DNA from: Betaproteobacteria bacterium | GTDB taxonomy: Bacteria > Pseudomonadota > Gammaproteobacteria > Burkholderiales > Burkholderiaceae_C | NCBI GenBank assembly: GCA_025358155.1 | Contig: JANYKR010000085.1 | Location: 1-61,294, forward strand | Direction: 5' to 3' | DNA: 61,294 nucleotides | In this document: piece after piece, positions 1 to 8,900 of the stretch | Layout: each line of letters opens with the position of its first letter | Numbering within the stretch: the stretch's first letter is position 1 | Made by a program: the position numbers and the translations under genes | Notes under the pieces: generated by a model | What the model was told of the DNA's origin: nothing | The model's input: the letters and a program-made list of their open reading frames with translations, nothing else | Databases searched by the model: none

Positions 1-1
1 C

Positions 2-325
2 CTGAACACGCTGGGTTATGCCGATATCCACGGCGAGCAGATGAGTCGCGCCACCTCGTTTGTCGGCGTGGTGCAGCAGTTGTCGCTCGCCGCAGGCGTG
101 GCACTGGCGGCGATGCTGCTGGAGACCTCGCGCAGCGCCGACGCCCGCAGTCAGCTGCTGGCGCTGGATTTTGGCCGGGCCTTTGTCGCGGTTGGTCTGC
201 TGTCGCTGCTGTCGCTGGCCTTTTATGTGCGGCTGGCCCCCCATGCCGGCGCCGAGATGTCGGGCCACGGTCCAGGCGCAGGTTGGCCAGCCACTGCTGC
301 TGCGTCAAGCTCGCCGCCGGACTAG
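2..325 (+). CDS. MFS drug/solute exporter, C-terminal end (partial)
   Basis: This is the last 107 codons of a gene that enters from the left edge, and the frame is open to base 2. The segment reads NTLGYADIHGEQMSRATS followed by two hydrophobic stretches of about 20 residues and a short polar tail. That matches the end of 14-TM DHA2-type (EmrB/QacA-like) major facilitator transporters, in which a GEQMSRATS-like loop precedes the final two helices. It would act as a proton-driven inner-membrane efflux protein. The substrate cannot be told because the N-terminal half is missing. Confidence 0.7.
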   Translation: MNTLGYADIHGEQMSRATSFVGVVQQLSLAAGVALAAMLLETSRSADARSQLLALDFGRAFVAVGLLSLLSLAFYVRLAPHAGAEMSGHGPGAGWPATAAASSSPPD

Positions 326-466
326 CGACCTGACGGGCCGCCGAACCGGCAGCTCAACAGGCCACCGCCAATGCCGGCTCACCGAGCAGCGCCGCGCCAT
401 GCCCGCCAGCACTGGTGCCCGTCCCTATTGTGGCGGGCCGGGGTTGTGGTTTAACTTGAATTAGGT

Positions 467-480
467 CGCCCGGCCGGGCG
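467..480. promoter_or_regulatory. 14-bp perfect palindrome in the leader of the substrate-binding protein gene
   Basis: CGCCCGGCCGGGCG is its own reverse complement and lies 25 bases upstream of the ATG at 506, between an AT-richer stretch (TTTAACTTGAATTAG) and the ribosome-binding site. It could be an operator or a mRNA hairpin. Chance occurrence in GC-rich DNA is possible. Confidence 0.25.
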
Positions 481-505
481 CTCGCCACCCCCCTGGAGCA
501 TCACC

Positions 506-1789
506 ATGTCCCCACAAGATTCCGCCTCAAGCCCTGCTTGTGCTGACGAGGCACCGTCCGGGCTAGTCTCCGGTGGCCGGCGGTCTGTGCTGTGCAGCGC
601 AGCAGCCTCGGCCGTGGGTGCGCTGCTGATGTTGCCCCGGCCTGCCAGCGCGCAGGCCCTGCCCGGCGTCAGCGCCACCGAGATCCGCATCGGCAACACC
701 ACCTCGCTGTCGGGCCCGGTATCCGCGCTGGGCACCATCGCCCGAGCGCAGGCCGCGTTTTTCAAAATGGTCAATGACCAGGGCGGCGTGGCTGGCCGCA
801 AGATCACGTTCCTGTTCTACGACGATGGCTTCAACCCTGCCAAGACAGCGGAGATGGCCCGCAAGCTGATCGAGCAGGATGAGGTGGCGCTGCTGTTTGG
901 CAACCTGGGCACCGGGCCCAACTCGGCCATCGTCAAGTATGTCAACCAGTTGGGCGTGCCGCACCTGTTCTTGTCGGTCAATGGCGACAAGTGGACCGAC
1001 TACAAGAACAACCCCTGGTCAATGCCGTTTGCACCCAGCGGGCGGGTGGAATGCCAGGTGGCCATCAAGCACATGCAGCAGACCAAGCCCGACGCGAAGT
1101 TTGCGATCCTCTACCAGAACGACGACTTCGGCCGCGACTACGTGGCAGGTGCCAAGGACGTGCTGGGCGCCCGCTACGACAGCCTGGTCAAGGCCATCTC
1201 CTACGAGGTGACGGAGGCAACGCTCGACTCCACCCTGATCCAACTGCTGGCCAACCCGGTAGACGCACTGATCTCGGGCGTCACCGGCAAGTTTGGCGCA
1301 ATGTCGATCCGCAAAGCCAGCGAGGCGGGTTTCAAGGGCAATCACTACATCGCCACCGGCGTCAGCTCGGTGCAGGGCGTGCTGATCCCGGCCGGCGCCG
1401 ACCGGGCCACCGGCGTGCTGAGCACCGTGTACGCCAAAGACCCGAGCGACCCCGGCCTGGTTGATGACCCCGGCATCAAGGGCTACAAGGCGTTCATGGC
1501 CAAGTGGTTCCCCGAGGGCAACCCCGATGACTTCTACAACGCCTACGGCTACATGACCGCGATGGTGATGACGCGCGTGCTGCAACAGTGCAATGGTGAC
1601 TTTTCTCGCCGTTCGATCATGGCGCAGGCCAACAACTTGAAAGACTTGGAAAACCCGATCCTGCTGCCCGGCATCCGCCTCAACACCAGCCCCACCGACC
1701 ACCGCCCGCTCAAGCAGATGCAGATGCAACGCTTTGACGGAAAGCGCTGGGTACGCTTCGGCCCGATCTTTGAGGGCTCAAACGTCTGA
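506..1789 (+). CDS. Branched-chain amino acid-type ABC transporter substrate-binding protein
   Basis: This is a 427-residue periplasmic binding protein of the Leu/Ile/Val type (Peripla_BP_6 fold). The N-terminus carries a twin-arginine-like leader (GGRRSVL, then a hydrophobic stretch ending PASAQA), so export is probably by Tat or Sec. The mature part begins VSATEIRIGNTTSLSGP, the usual first strand and ligand loop of this family, and is full length. The ATG is preceded by GGAG at 497-500. No permease or ATPase genes adjoin it, so it either serves a transporter encoded elsewhere or acts in sensing. It converges on the acyl-CoA dehydrogenase/thiolase genes; an aromatic or dicarboxylic acid ligand would fit them, but that is inference. 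Confidence 0.88.
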   Translation: MSPQDSASSPACADEAPSGLVSGGRRSVLCSAAASAVGALLMLPRPASAQALPGVSATEIRIGNTTSLSGPVSALGTIARAQAAFFKMVNDQGGVAGRKITFLFYDDGFNPAKTAEMARKLIEQDEVALLFGNLGTGPNSAIVKYVNQLGVPHLFLSVNGDKWTDYKNNPWSMPFAPSGRVECQVAIKHMQQTKPDAKFAILYQNDDFGRDYVAGAKDVLGARYDSLVKAISYEVTEATLDSTLIQLLANPVDALISGVTGKFGAMSIRKASEAGFKGNHYIATGVSSVQGVLIPAGADRATGVLSTVYAKDPSDPGLVDDPGIKGYKAFMAKWFPEGNPDDFYNAYGYMTAMVMTRVLQQCNGDFSRRSIMAQANNLKDLENPILLPGIRLNTSPTDHRPLKQMQMQRFDGKRWVRFGPIFEGSNV

Positions 1790-1793
1790 ACCC

Positions 1794-1809
1794 GCCGGGC
1801 CGTCCCGGC
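1794..1809. terminator. GC hairpin at convergent junction
   Basis: GCCGGG, loop CCGT, CCCGGC fills the 21-base gap between two converging stop codons (1789 and 1811). There is no U tract. It is a probable bidirectional transcript-end hairpin, one of seven similar ones in this window. Confidence 0.45.
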
Positions 1810-1810
1810 C

Positions 1811-2947
1811 TCAGCCCAGCGCTGCGTAGCGCTCCAGGTGGTGATCGGCGTCGCCAAAGCGCTGCGCGATCATCGTCAGCCGGCGAAAGGTGTGCGAGAC
1901 CTTCAGCTCCTCGGTCATGCCCATGCCGCCGTGCAGTTGCACTGACTCCTGGCTGACCTGGCGCGCCGCGTCGGCGACCTTGATCTTGGCGGCCGACACT
2001 GCACGTTGGCGCTCAACCGGGTGGGTGGCGGTATCGATCTTGGCGGCGGCCAGGATGGCCATCGAGCGCGCCTGCTCGGTGCAGATGTACATCTCCACCA
2101 TGCGGTGCTGCAGCACCTGAAACGACGCGATGGGCACGCCAAACTGCTTGCGCTGCTTGAGGTAGTCCAGCGTAGCCTCGTTGGCGCTTTTCATCGCGCC
2201 GATGGCGTCGGCGCACTGCAGTGCGGTGGCGAAATCAACCGCCTCCTCGATCTGCGGCAGCGCGCCGCCCGCTTCGCCCAGCAGTGTGTCATGGGCCAGC
2301 ACCACGTTGCTGAATGTCACATCTGCCGTGCGCAGGCCGTCCACCGTTCGGCTGGGGTTGAGCGTCACGCCGGCCGCTTTCGGGTCAACGATGAACAGGC
2401 TGACGCCATCGGTGGCACCCGGCTCGCCACCGGTGCGCGCCGACACGATCAGCCGGCTGGCCGACGACGCGCCGATCACCACGCACTTTTCGCCGTTCAG
2501 CACCCAGCCACCGCCGTCCGCGCGGGCGCTGGTGCCCACCGGCGCCAGGCTGTACCGGGCACCCGGCTCGTTGCCGGCAAAGGCCAGCCGGGCGCTGCCA
2601 TCGATCAAACCAGGCAGCAGCGCGGCGCGTTGCGCAGCTGACCCAACCCGCGCCACCAGCCGGCCGGCCAGGCCGACGTTGTCGAGCAAGGGCTCGACCA
2701 CCAGCGCCTCGCCGCAGGCCTCCATCACCGCCATCAAATCGACCGCTCCGCCGCCAAAGCCGCCGTCGGCCTCGGGCAGGCCAATCGCCGTCAGGCCCAT
2801 CTCTGCAAATGCTGCCCACACCGCATCACTGCAGCCGCTGGCTGAATTGAGGATGGCCTTGCGCTTGTCGAAGTCGTACTCGTTGGCCAGGTACTTGCGC
2901 ACCGAGTCGGCCAGTTGTTGTTGCTCGTCGCTGTAGTCGAAGTTCAT
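1811..2947 (-). CDS. pimD: Acyl-CoA dehydrogenase, small-subunit type (PimD-like)
   Basis: This 378-residue FAD flavoprotein of the acyl-CoA dehydrogenase superfamily has an N-terminal helical domain, a middle beta domain (residues about 120-215) and a C-terminal helical domain ending in LHGGMGMTEEL. The canonical YEGT catalytic-glutamate segment is replaced by RFGDADHH, so this chain probably lacks its own base. That is typical of the smaller partner in heteromeric dehydrogenases such as pimeloyl-CoA dehydrogenase. It lies 16 bases after the large-subunit gene, and a purine-rich AGGGGGAT precedes the ATG. The order thiolase, large subunit, small subunit equals pimB-pimC-pimD of Rhodopseudomonas. 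The symbol is by order and similarity only; a substrate other than pimeloyl-CoA is possible. Confidence 0.82.
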   Translation of the reverse strand: MNFDYSDEQQQLADSVRKYLANEYDFDKRKAILNSASGCSDAVWAAFAEMGLTAIGLPEADGGFGGGAVDLMAVMEACGEALVVEPLLDNVGLAGRLVARVGSAAQRAALLPGLIDGSARLAFAGNEPGARYSLAPVGTSARADGGGWVLNGEKCVVIGASSASRLIVSARTGGEPGATDGVSLFIVDPKAAGVTLNPSRTVDGLRTADVTFSNVVLAHDTLLGEAGGALPQIEEAVDFATALQCADAIGAMKSANEATLDYLKQRKQFGVPIASFQVLQHRMVEMYICTEQARSMAILAAAKIDTATHPVERQRAVSAAKIKVADAARQVSQESVQLHGGMGMTEELKVSHTFRRLTMIAQRFGDADHHLERYAALG

Positions 2948-2963
2948 GGTGGTATCCCCCTGC

Positions 2964-4145
2964 TCACAAGCCGAGCGTCATCTTGGCGATGATGTTTCTC
3001 TGGATCTCGTTTGATCCGGCGTAGATGCTGGCCTTGCGGTAGTTGAAGTAGCGCGGTGCCAGGCGCGAGGTGAAGTGGTCGATCGCGCCAGCATCCACCG
3101 CCTTGAAGGGCTGGGCACGGGGGCCCACGGCCTGCATCATCAGCTCGGTGATCATCTGCTGAACCTCGGTGCCGCGGATCTTCAACATGCTCACGTCTGC
3201 GCCCGGTGGCTGGCCGGTGCGGCGCATCTTGTCAAGAAACCGCATCGAGGTGATCTCCAGCGCCTCCAGCTCCACCTCGACCCGGGTGAGCTTGTCTCGA
3301 AACCGGGCGTCCTGCCACAGCGGCTGGCCGTTCTTGAGTTCACGCTTGGCCAGTTCGGTCAGGGCGGCCAACTCGCGCTTGGACGCACCCACATTGCCCG
3401 AGCCCATGCGCTCATGGCCGAGCAGGTACTTGGCCACCGTCCAGCCCTTGTTCTCATCGAACACCAGGTTCTCGACCGGCACTGACACGTTGTCGAAGAA
3501 GATCTCGTTGACCTCGTGGCCACCGTCCATCAGGATCAGCGGGCGCACGGTGATGCCGGGGGTGGCCATGTCGATCAGCAAGAAGCTGATGCCCTCTTGC
3601 CGCTTTTCAGCCGCCGGGTTGGTGCGCACCAGGCAGAAGATCCAGTCGCCGTAGTGGCCCAGCGTGGTCCAGATCTTCTGGCCGTTGACGACGTAGTGAT
3701 CACCTTGCCGGTCGGCGCGGCATTTCAAGGCCGCCAGGTCCGAGCCGGCGCCCGGCTCGGAGTAGCCCTGCACCCAGAAATCATCGCCCTCGCGGATGCG
3801 CGGCAAAAACCGCGCCTTTTGCTCAGGCGTGCCAAAGCGGTGCAGCACCGACGCGCACATCGCCGGCCCAAACGGCGGTAGGCCGGGCGCGCCGGCCAGG
3901 CCAAACTCTTCGTCGTAGATGTAGCGCTGGGTGATGTCCCAGCCGGTGCCGCCCCACTCCACCGGCCAATGCGGCACAGCCCAGCCCTTGGCCGCCAGAA
4001 TCTTGTGCCAGCGGATGAAATCGTCCTTGGACAGGCCGTGGTAACCCACCACCTTGGCGCGGATGTCGGCGGGCAGGTTCTCGGCCAACCAGCCGCGCAC
4101 CTCGTTGCGGAAGGCCAATTCTTCAGGCGAATAGCTCAGGTCCAT
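2964..4145 (-). CDS. pimC: Acyl-CoA dehydrogenase, large-subunit type (PimC-like)
   Basis: This 393-residue acyl-CoA dehydrogenase carries the two family signatures: YSEPGAGSDLA (residues about 128-138, flavin loop) and YAGSNEIQRNIIA near the C-terminus. The usual glutamate of the YEGT box is Ala here. A glutamate at residue 245 in LLGHERMG sits where isovaleryl- and long-chain acyl-CoA dehydrogenases and mycobacterial FadE heteromers keep their catalytic base, so this chain is the likely catalytic one. AAGGA precedes the ATG. It sits between the thiolase (27 bases upstream) and the small subunit (16 bases downstream), and the three probably form one transcript and a beta-oxidation module for dicarboxylic, cyclic or branched acyl-CoAs. 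Confidence 0.87.
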   Translation of the reverse strand: MDLSYSPEELAFRNEVRGWLAENLPADIRAKVVGYHGLSKDDFIRWHKILAAKGWAVPHWPVEWGGTGWDITQRYIYDEEFGLAGAPGLPPFGPAMCASVLHRFGTPEQKARFLPRIREGDDFWVQGYSEPGAGSDLAALKCRADRQGDHYVVNGQKIWTTLGHYGDWIFCLVRTNPAAEKRQEGISFLLIDMATPGITVRPLILMDGGHEVNEIFFDNVSVPVENLVFDENKGWTVAKYLLGHERMGSGNVGASKRELAALTELAKRELKNGQPLWQDARFRDKLTRVEVELEALEITSMRFLDKMRRTGQPPGADVSMLKIRGTEVQQMITELMMQAVGPRAQPFKAVDAGAIDHFTSRLAPRYFNYRKASIYAGSNEIQRNIIAKMTLGL

Positions 4146-4172
4146 GGTCGTGTCCTTGCGGGTGAGGTGGTG

Positions 4173-5405
4173 TTAAAGCCGTTCAATGATGATCGCCGGC
4201 GCCATGCCACCGGCCGCACACATCGTGACCAGGCCGCGCTTGAGATCCCGCCGCTCCAGCTCATCGAGCATCGTGCCGATCAAAATCGAGCCGGTGGCGC
4301 CGATCGGGTGGCCCAGCGCCATCGCGCCGCCGTTGACGTTGACCTTGTCGCGGTTGAGCCTCAAGTCGCGGATGAACTTCTCGGCGACCACGGCAAAAGC
4401 CTCGTTGATCTCCCACAGGTCGATGTCGTCCACCGTCAGGCCGGCCTTGGCCAACACCTTGCGGGCCGCAGGCACCGGCGCATTGAGCATCAAGGTGGGC
4501 GAGTCGCCGACGTTGGCATAGGCCACGACCCGGGCGCGTGCCTTCATGCCGTGCTTCCTGGCGTAGCTGGGTGAGGCCAGCAGCAGCGCGCCCGAGCCAT
4601 CAACCACACCCGACGAGTTGCCCGCGTGGTGCACAAAGTTGATGTCCAGATCGGGGTACTTGGACGCGATCAGCTTGCGGAAGGTGGTGCCGCGTTCGTC
4701 CAGCGCCTGGTCGGCCAACGCGCTGAAGGCCGGCTTCAGACTGGCCAGGCCCTCTGCCGTGGTCTGCGGGCGCACAAACTCCTCCTTGTCCAGCGCCAGC
4801 GTGCCGTCGGCCCGGTAAACCGGCACCAGGCTCTTGCTGAAGTGACCGCCGGCGATGGCCGCCGCAGCGCGCTGCTGGCTGAGCAGCGCCAGCGCGTCCA
4901 GGTCGCTGCGGCTGATGCCCTCCAGCGTTGCGATGGCGTCGGCGCAAATGCCCTGGTGCGGCTGCGGGTGGCGCTCGCGCAGGCGCAAATTGCCGCTGTC
5001 CAACAGGCCGACGCCGTCCCGCAGCGTGGCAGTCATCGACATCATTTCGCAACCACCGGCCACCATCAGGTCTTCCATGCCCGACATGATCGAGGCCGCG
5101 GCCAGGTTGACGGTGGTGATGCCCGAGCCGCAAAAGCGGTCGAGTGTCATGCCGCTGGAGCGCACGTCGTAGCCGGCGTCCAATGCCGACATGCGGCCCA
5201 GATCACCGCCCTGCGTGCCGCGCTGGGTGCTGGTGCCCCAGATGATGTCGTCGATTTCGGCGGTGTTGAGCTGGTTGCGCTCGGCCAGCGCCTTCAGCAC
5301 GGTGGCACCCAGGTGCTGCGGGTGCAGGTCGGCCAGGGCGCCTTTGCCTACTTTGCCAATGCCGCGCGGCGTGCGGCAGGCGTCGATGATCAAGGCGTCG
5401 GTCAT
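4173..5405 (-). CDS. pimB: Thiolase (acetyl-CoA acyltransferase), PimB-like
   Basis: This 410-residue thiolase catalyses CoA-dependent cleavage of 3-oxoacyl-CoA. The nucleophilic cysteine is Cys92 in DRFCGSG. The NEAFA motif, the GHPIGATG loop and the C-terminal CAAGGMAPA segment (second catalytic cysteine) are all present, so it should be active. An ATG at 5405 with GGAGA seven bases upstream is preferred over an in-frame TTG two codons earlier. It is the first gene of the minus-strand trio with the acyl-CoA dehydrogenase pair, supplying the last step of the same beta-oxidation module. The 145 bases upstream separate it from the injection-system operon on the same strand. Confidence 0.9.
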   Translation of the reverse strand: MTDALIIDACRTPRGIGKVGKGALADLHPQHLGATVLKALAERNQLNTAEIDDIIWGTSTQRGTQGGDLGRMSALDAGYDVRSSGMTLDRFCGSGITTVNLAAASIMSGMEDLMVAGGCEMMSMTATLRDGVGLLDSGNLRLRERHPQPHQGICADAIATLEGISRSDLDALALLSQQRAAAAIAGGHFSKSLVPVYRADGTLALDKEEFVRPQTTAEGLASLKPAFSALADQALDERGTTFRKLIASKYPDLDINFVHHAGNSSGVVDGSGALLLASPSYARKHGMKARARVVAYANVGDSPTLMLNAPVPAARKVLAKAGLTVDDIDLWEINEAFAVVAEKFIRDLRLNRDKVNVNGGAMALGHPIGATGSILIGTMLDELERRDLKRGLVTMCAAGGMAPAIIIERL

Positions 5406-5550
5406 GGCCAATCTCCAGTGTGCTTCGGTTGGGGGCAGCGATCAGGGCAATGATCGGCACAGATTGTGGGCCGAGGACAGCGGCCGAGGCGTCCGGCCGG
5501 CGACAGCAGGGCCAAGATTGCACCAGCTCGGGCGCCGCTGAACCGGCGCT

Positions 5551-5997
5551 TCAACCGTACAGCAGTGCGGCGAAGACCGGGAAGAAGCGGTCCAGCGTGT
5601 CGATGTTGGCCCGCAGCAGTGCCCGCACGTTGTCGGCCGTGGGCGGGTCGTCGCCCAGGGGCAGCGCGGTCTTGAACAGCAACTCACCGTCGTCCGGGTC
5701 GAACTCGAAGTTGCCAACGTCCAGGCCTCGGTTGGCGCGGGCCACCGCGTCCGCCATGGCAGCGCGCCGGTCGGGCGGCGTGTCGACCGGGAACACGCCG
5801 TAAACCGCCAGCACCGGCGCGTCGTCCCAGGCGCGGATGTAGCAGCGCCAGGCCCCTGCCTCGCCCTGCACCATGAAGCGCAGCGTGGGCACGGCGTCAT
5901 CCATGGGCTCGGCCACCCTGCCCTCGGCCGCCAGCGCGGCCGCCACCGGGCCGGCCAGCCAGGCCTGGGCGCGTTGCAGGCCCGGTGAGGTGCTCAC
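5551..5997 (-). CDS. YbjN family protein, coupled to the eCIS toxin gene
   Basis: This 148-residue protein has the YbjN layout: an N-terminal beta-rich half (LRFMVQGEAGAWRCYIRAWD), the GNFEFDPDDGELLFKT core and a C-terminal helix with a DRFFPVFAALLYG ending. YbjN domains adopt a fold like type III secretion chaperones. The start is GTG at 5997, and its last bases form the TGA stop of the upstream toxin gene (GTGA overlap), so translation is coupled. A last-in-operon position directly after a putative ADP-ribosylating effector suggests a dedicated chaperone or an immunity protein; that role is inferred. No signal peptide or membrane segment is present, so it is probably cytosolic. Confidence 0.82.
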   Translation of the reverse strand: MSTSPGLQRAQAWLAGPVAAALAAEGRVAEPMDDAVPTLRFMVQGEAGAWRCYIRAWDDAPVLAVYGVFPVDTPPDRRAAMADAVARANRGLDVGNFEFDPDDGELLFKTALPLGDDPPTADNVRALLRANIDTLDRFFPVFAALLYG

Positions 5998-8900
5998 AGC
6001 TCCACCATCCGGACCCAGACCTTGCCGTAGCCGCCTGGCATGGCCGAACGGTCGGTGACCTCGACCACGATGAAGCGTGCGCCGGGCGGGAACAGCACTT
6101 CTTCTTCACCCGAGTTGGTGGAAATCATCTGGATGTCCCGGCCGGTACGCAAGCGGGTGATCTCGTAGGCCACGCCGTAGCTCAGGTTGGGGATGAACGA
6201 GGAGGCCACTGTCTTGGCGGTGCTGAGGAAATTGTCCTGCGTCCAGATCCGGCCGACCGGGAACTGGGCGATGGCCTGGGCCGGCTGGCCGGCCAGGTCC
6301 TGGCGTGCGCCGCTGTAGACCGGCCCGGCGGCAACCGGCAATTTGCGCAACCCGCTGACCGCCGCCGCGATGCGGGGCGCAAGTTTGACAAGCTTGTCGC
6401 TGGCAACGCGGTTGGTGGTGTCCAGCCCTGACAGCGCCGCCTGCCAGGCTCCCATGCCGCCCAGCCTGGAGTAGGCGTTGATGCTGGCCAGCTCGACCGG
6501 CGCCAGCAGGTTGTGCCAGGGCGTGCCGACCAGCGTGGCCACGTTGCCCAGGTTGGCCTTGAGCGTGTCTTCGGCCATGGTCAGGCCGGCCGCCCGGAAC
6601 CCCGCCTGGCCAAACGACGCCGGCTGGATGGCCAGGCTCAGGCTTTGTGCCGCCGCCGCGCTGGCCAGGGCATTGAGGTGCGGGCTGGCGCTCAGGTCCA
6701 TGCCTGCCCGGTCGGCAATCGCGGCCACCACCAAATCAAAGCGGTTGGCACCAAACTGGCCGGTGAACCTCTGCTGCCAGACCAGGGCGCCGGTGATGAA
6801 CAGCTGCAACTCGGCCAGGCGCAGCGGCGCCGCCAGCAGCATGATCCGCGTGACTTCAGCGCTGATGTGGTCGATGAAGTCGAAGACGGCGTTGCTGTCT
6901 GGCCGGCCGCCGACGCTGCGCGCCAGGCTGTCCGGCACGCCCCGGGCAATCAAGCCAGCCGTGCGGGGATTGAGGCTTTGGTCGTGCAAGCCGCCCTCCA
7001 GCACGCCGCCGTGGGCATGGCCGATCAGCCGGCCTACGACGGCATTCAGGTTGATCTGCCGCCCCAGGCCTGCCAACCGGGACCAGGCGGGCGCGGCCTG
7101 CAGCGCTTGCAGGTGCGGCAGATTGGCCGGCGCGTTGATCGGTTGGGCGGCGGTGAACGGCGCGTGCGCCACCATCGCACCCAGCAGCACCAGATCGGCC
7201 AGAAAATGGTCAGCCACCGGCACCAGCAGCGGCGCCGGCACCCCTGCCCCCACCAGCCAGAGGCGGTGCGCGGCAGCGTTGGCGGCCAGCACGGGCAGCG
7301 TTGCGGGGTCGGCCCGGCGCAGCGCCGCCATGTCGTCGGACAACGGCTTCTGGGCGCGGGCCATCAGCAACGTAAACCACAGCTCGGCATGCGTCGGGTG
7401 GCGGGCCGACAACCAGCGGTAGCTGGAGCGCTCACGCAGTTGCCGCGCCAGCAGCCGGTTCGCCGCCAGCGCAGCGGCCTGCTGAGGCGGCCCGCCCACG
7501 CCGGTGGGCTGGAAGTTGGCGCTGCGGATGTCCTCGGCCATCAGCAGGGCTTCGGATTTGGCGCGGTCATCGAGCGCGTTGACTGCCGCATCGGGCAGGC
7601 CTCGCAGCCGCAGCACGGCGTTCAGGCCGGCCGGCGACTGCACTGTCAAACGGTCCGCCAATGCATCCTTGTGGGCACCACCCAGGAACCAGCGCGGGAA
7701 CTGGCGCTCGGGCAGCAGGTCTCGCAGCGCGGCCACCGCCACCGGCAGGTAGTTCTGCGGCGCCTCGTACTGCCAGCCCGGCCTCAGCGGGTCGGTGGTG
7801 AAGGGCACGCCCTGGATCTCGGCGGCGCGCATGATTTCGTAAAAGCTGTGGTCGTGATTCGGCAGCATCCAGCCCAGCATCGCCAGGCGCAGGCGTTGCA
7901 GCATCAGCGGGCTGTTCAGGCCCAGGTTCTTGGCAGCGGCAAACATCATGCCGGTCGAGCCCGAAACGCCCGCCTCCAGTCGCGCGCCAATGGCTGCGGC
8001 CGCCTGGTCCACCGGCGAGTTGAGCAACACGGCGATGGCGTCGCGCCCTTGCTCCCAGCTCAGCTTGTCGTCAGCCCGGGCTTTGAACGCGCGCTTGGCG
8101 GTCTTGTTGATGGGGCCAGGGTCCACCTGCAGCTGGCGCTGCCGCAGAAGCCTTATCTCGTCGGCCGTCAGGTTGGGCAGATCGCGGTTGCGCACCGTGT
8201 TCTGGTGTGCATAGTCCACGCCCTGGTTCTGGTGGTAGAGCCGGTCGCGGTTGGCGATATCGACCTGGGCCACCTCGGCCAGCGTGCCGCGTGAAATCGC
8301 GCTGAACTTGTCGGGCGCTGAAATGTGCACCGGCCGCGCCGGGCCGCCGCCGATTTGAACGGGCACCTTGTCTTGCAGCGACGACTGCTGCACATCGGCG
8401 TGGCGGCCCGAGTTGGCCAGTGCCACCGCCAGGCCGGACTGGGCGGCAAAGCCGGGTGTGACGTTCTCGACCTGGGCGCCCACCAGGCTGTTGGGCGCGT
8501 TGAAAGCGCCCAGCGTGCGCACCACCGTGACCGGTGCCTGAACCCGCACAGCCAGCAACGCCGCGTGATGCTCGGCCAACTCGTCCGAGGCGACCTTGAG
8601 CCACTTGGCCAGATTGTTGTTGCGTACCGCGTTGTAGACGACCTTGAGCTTCTTGCGCGCCGGCTGCGCCTTGCCAAAGGTGTTGCGGCTGTCGAACACC
8701 TTCTTGATCGCCGCCCCGCTCATCATGAAGGCGCCAAAATACTTGTCGCCATCGTCGAACTTGAACTCCTGGCCGTAGACCTGCAGCCGGGCCTGGCCGG
8801 TGTGGTCGGCCCAGGCGTTGACCACCTGCTTGACCTTGTCCAGCATGGCGTTGACCACCACCATCGGCTCGGCCGCCTCGGACAGTCTCGCGCCCAGGCG

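Noticed and set aside
5406-5550. Attachment-site copy of the tRNA-Asp 3' end at the far side of the eCIS locus
   Set aside because: No stretch resembling the T arm or acceptor end of tRNA-Asp is present there, and there is no integrase.
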